The position numbers were made by a program, and so were the translations under genes. Shown here piece after piece: positions 5,977-7,238 of a stretch of DNA of 7,238 bases. The stretch spans positions 1-7,238 of the forward strand of contig CALFIT010000012.1 of the NCBI GenBank assembly GCA_937877465.1, read 5' to 3'. The notes beneath the pieces were generated by a model. The model saw nothing but the letters and a program-made list of their open reading frames with translations. It was not told the DNA's origin and searched no databases. The stretch is from an uncultured Bacteroidales bacterium (GTDB lineage Bacteria; Bacteroidota; Bacteroidia; Bacteroidales; F082). Each line of letters begins with the position of its first letter. The stretch's first letter is position 1.

Positions 5977-6010
5977 TTTGGAATTTGTACAAATAAAAAC
6001 CCTACCTTTG
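5977..6010 (+). promoter_or_regulatory. Predicted gdhA promoter
   Basis: TACCTTTG at 6003-6010, followed by CACC, is an exact Bacteroidetes -7 element. A TTTG at 5977-5980 lies 22 bp upstream and is a plausible -33 element; a second TTTG at 5984-5987 is too close (15 bp). Transcription would start about 6015-6018, giving a leader of about 60 nt. This is the best promoter match in the window. Confidence 0.75.
5983..5994. promoter_or_regulatory. 12-bp palindrome between the gdhA promoter elements (possible operator)
   Basis: ATTTGTACAAAT is a perfect dyad between the -33 and -7 elements, where a bound dimeric regulator would block RNA polymerase. The flanking bases do not extend the symmetry. 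It is AT-rich, so chance is a real alternative. I do not recognise the regulator. Confidence 0.3.
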
Positions 6011-6055
6011 CACCGCTTAACAACAAAAGCAAACTTTCAAACACAACAAATAAAC

Positions 6056-6067
6056 CTTTAATTAAAG
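6056..6067. repeat. 12-bp palindrome just upstream of the gdhA start codon
   Basis: CTTTAATTAAAG is a perfect dyad ending 8 bp before ATG 6076, within the predicted leader. It is AT-rich and its RNA hairpin would be weak. It may be chance, or may influence ribosome access. Confidence 0.3.
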
Positions 6068-6075
6068 TCAAAAAA

Positions 6076-7238
6076 ATGAAAGTCAATGAAATTATGACCG
6101 CTCTGGAAGCCAAGCATCCGGGCGAAAACGAGTATCTGCAAGCCGTGCGCGAAGTGCTCGAAAGCATCGAAGAAGTTTACAACCAGCATCCTGAGTTCGA
6201 GAAGGCCAAGATCGTCGAAAGACTTGTCGAGCCTGATCGTATCTTCACGTTCCGCGTGACTTGGGTCGACCGCAATGGCGAAGTCCAGACCAACTTGGGC
6301 TACCGCGTGCAGTTCAACGCTGCCCTCGGCGCTTACAAAGGTGGCCTCCGTTTCCACAAGGCCGTCAACGTGTCCATGCTGAAGTTCTTGGGCTTCGAGC
6401 AAATCTTCAAGAACAGCCTCACCAACCTGCCTCTCGGCGGCGGCAAGGGCGGTTCCGACTTCGACCCCGTTGGCAAGACCGACGAGGAAATCATGCGTTT
6501 CTGCCAAGCCTTCATGTATGAGCTTTGGAGAAACATCGGTCCCGACCAAGACAGCCCTGCTGGTGACGTCGGCGTGGGTGGCCGCGAAATCGGTTACCTC
6601 TACGGTGCCTACAAGAAGCTCGCCCGCGAGCACAGCACCGGTGCCCTGACCGGCAAGAGCTACGGCTGGGGTGGTTCTCTGATCCGTCCCGAAGCCACTG
6701 GTTTCGGCGCCATCTACTATGTCGAGCGCATGGTGAAGCAGACCGGCGACAAGATGGAAGGTAAGCGTATCGCCCTCTCCGGCTTCGGCAACGTGGCTTG
6801 GGGTGCAGCCATCAAGGCCACTGAACTCGGCGCCAAGGTCGTTGCCCTTTCGGGTCCCGACGGCGTGTGCGAGCTGCCCAACGGCATCGACAAGGAAATG
6901 ATCGACTACATGCTGGAGATGCGTGCCTCCAACCGCAACAAGGTTCAGGACATGGCCGACAAGTTCCCCGGCAAGGCCGTCTTCACTCCCGGCAAGAAGG
7001 CTTGGATGGTGAAGTGCGACATCGCCTGCCCCTGCGCTTTCCAGAATGAATTGGCCGAAGAGGACGCCAAGCAACTGATCGCCAATGGCGTGAAGTACGT
7101 CGCTGAGGTCTCCAACATGGGTTGCCAACCCGCCGCTATCGCCGCTTTCCAGGCTGCCAAGATTCCGTTTGGTCCTGGTAAGGCCGTCAACGCCGGTGGC
7201 GTCGCCACCTCTGGCCTCGAAATCTGCCAGAACGCTGG
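6076..7238 (+). CDS. gdhA: Glutamate dehydrogenase, hexameric type, C-terminus cut by window edge
   Basis: The enzyme interconverts 2-oxoglutarate plus ammonium and glutamate with NAD(P)H in the cytoplasm, linking nitrogen and carbon metabolism. 387 complete codons are present of about 445 expected. The catalytic residues of the family, known from the Clostridium symbiosum enzyme, are all found one position lower: Lys88 (YKGGLRFH), Lys112, the catalytic Lys124 (GGGKGGSDFD), Asp164 (PAGD) and Ser379 (GGVATSG). The coenzyme-binding Rossmann loop is SGFGNVAWGA at 235-244. Small-subunit (about 50 kDa) architecture and GREIGYLYGAYK fit the usually NADP-dependent GdhA group, but coenzyme preference is not proven here. 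At 344-349 it reads EVSNMG, where the E. coli-type enzymes have EGANMP. ATG 6076 is preceded by an A-rich leader and a strong promoter; there is no plausible earlier start. Its strong G/C-ending codon bias suggests high expression. Confidence 0.96.
   Translation, partial: MKVNEIMTALEAKHPGENEYLQAVREVLESIEEVYNQHPEFEKAKIVERLVEPDRIFTFRVTWVDRNGEVQTNLGYRVQFNAALGAYKGGLRFHKAVNVSMLKFLGFEQIFKNSLTNLPLGGGKGGSDFDPVGKTDEEIMRFCQAFMYELWRNIGPDQDSPAGDVGVGGREIGYLYGAYKKLAREHSTGALTGKSYGWGGSLIRPEATGFGAIYYVERMVKQTGDKMEGKRIALSGFGNVAWGAAIKATELGAKVVALSGPDGVCELPNGIDKEMIDYMLEMRASNRNKVQDMADKFPGKAVFTPGKKAWMVKCDIACPCAFQNELAEEDAKQLIANGVKYVAEVSNMGCQPAAIAAFQAAKIPFGPGKAVNAGGVATSGLEICQNA

Larger units (their letters stand above)
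5949..6075 (+). other. Intergenic region with the gdhA promoter and leader
   Basis: This 127-bp stretch separates the lipoprotein stop from the gdhA start. It contains the gdhA promoter, two perfect 12-bp palindromes (5983-5994 and 6056-6067), and an A/C-rich leader (about 6016-6075) with no Shine-Dalgarno sequence, as is common for strongly expressed Bacteroidetes genes. I see no convincing intrinsic terminator for the upstream operon, so some read-through into gdhA is possible. Confidence 0.6.

Noticed and set aside
6058..7128. 356-codon minus-strand ORF
   Set aside because: Antisense of gdhA, whose catalytic motifs are all intact on the plus strand.

Overview
The window is an ordinary, densely coded chromosomal segment of a Bacteroidales-type bacterium. 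The lineage call rests on three things. Four promoter candidates match the Bacteroidetes -7 element TAnnTTTG exactly. Start codons lack Shine-Dalgarno sequences and sit behind A-rich leaders. The proteins also look Bacteroidetes: a GuaA beginning MQEMILILDFGSQ, a LysM plus periplasmic-binding-fold protein, and a lipoprotein with YwqK/MORN-like repeats. I cannot name the genus. I see no mobile element, CRISPR array, tRNA or rRNA.

Left part, minus strand (1-1343): the N-terminal part of a TolC-family outer membrane efflux protein (332 down to the window edge), a 216-bp intergenic region with a tolC promoter, a roughly 145-nt leader holding a possible 26-codon ORF, and a PrsW-family intramembrane protease gene (1343-549). 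The protease gene ends in an intrinsic terminator whose loop contains the stop codon.

Centre: an 87-bp divergent promoter region (1344-1430) separates prsW from guaA. It carries two exact -7 elements arranged as the arms of a perfect 9-bp inverted repeat, one per direction. On the plus strand, guaA (GMP synthetase, 1431-3005), a three-LysM/periplasmic-binding-fold protein (3020-5287) and a repeat lipoprotein (about 5232-5948) are packed with a 14-nt gap and then a 56-nt overlap, so they are probably one transcription unit. GuaA makes GMP in the cytoplasm. The other two proteins carry export signals and probably act at the cell wall or outer membrane; no functional link to purine synthesis is visible.

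Right part: a 127-bp intergenic region with a strong promoter, a 12-bp palindrome between its promoter elements and an unstructured A/C-rich leader drives gdhA (glutamate dehydrogenase), which runs off the window at codon 387.

Nothing here amounts to a clearly new defence or mobile system. The points most worth a second look are the multi-LysM receptor-like protein with its near-perfect 42-bp tandem-repeat linker and a CxxCH motif, the 15-residue insertion in GuaA, the symmetrical divergent promoter, the operator-like palindrome at gdhA, and the tolC leader.
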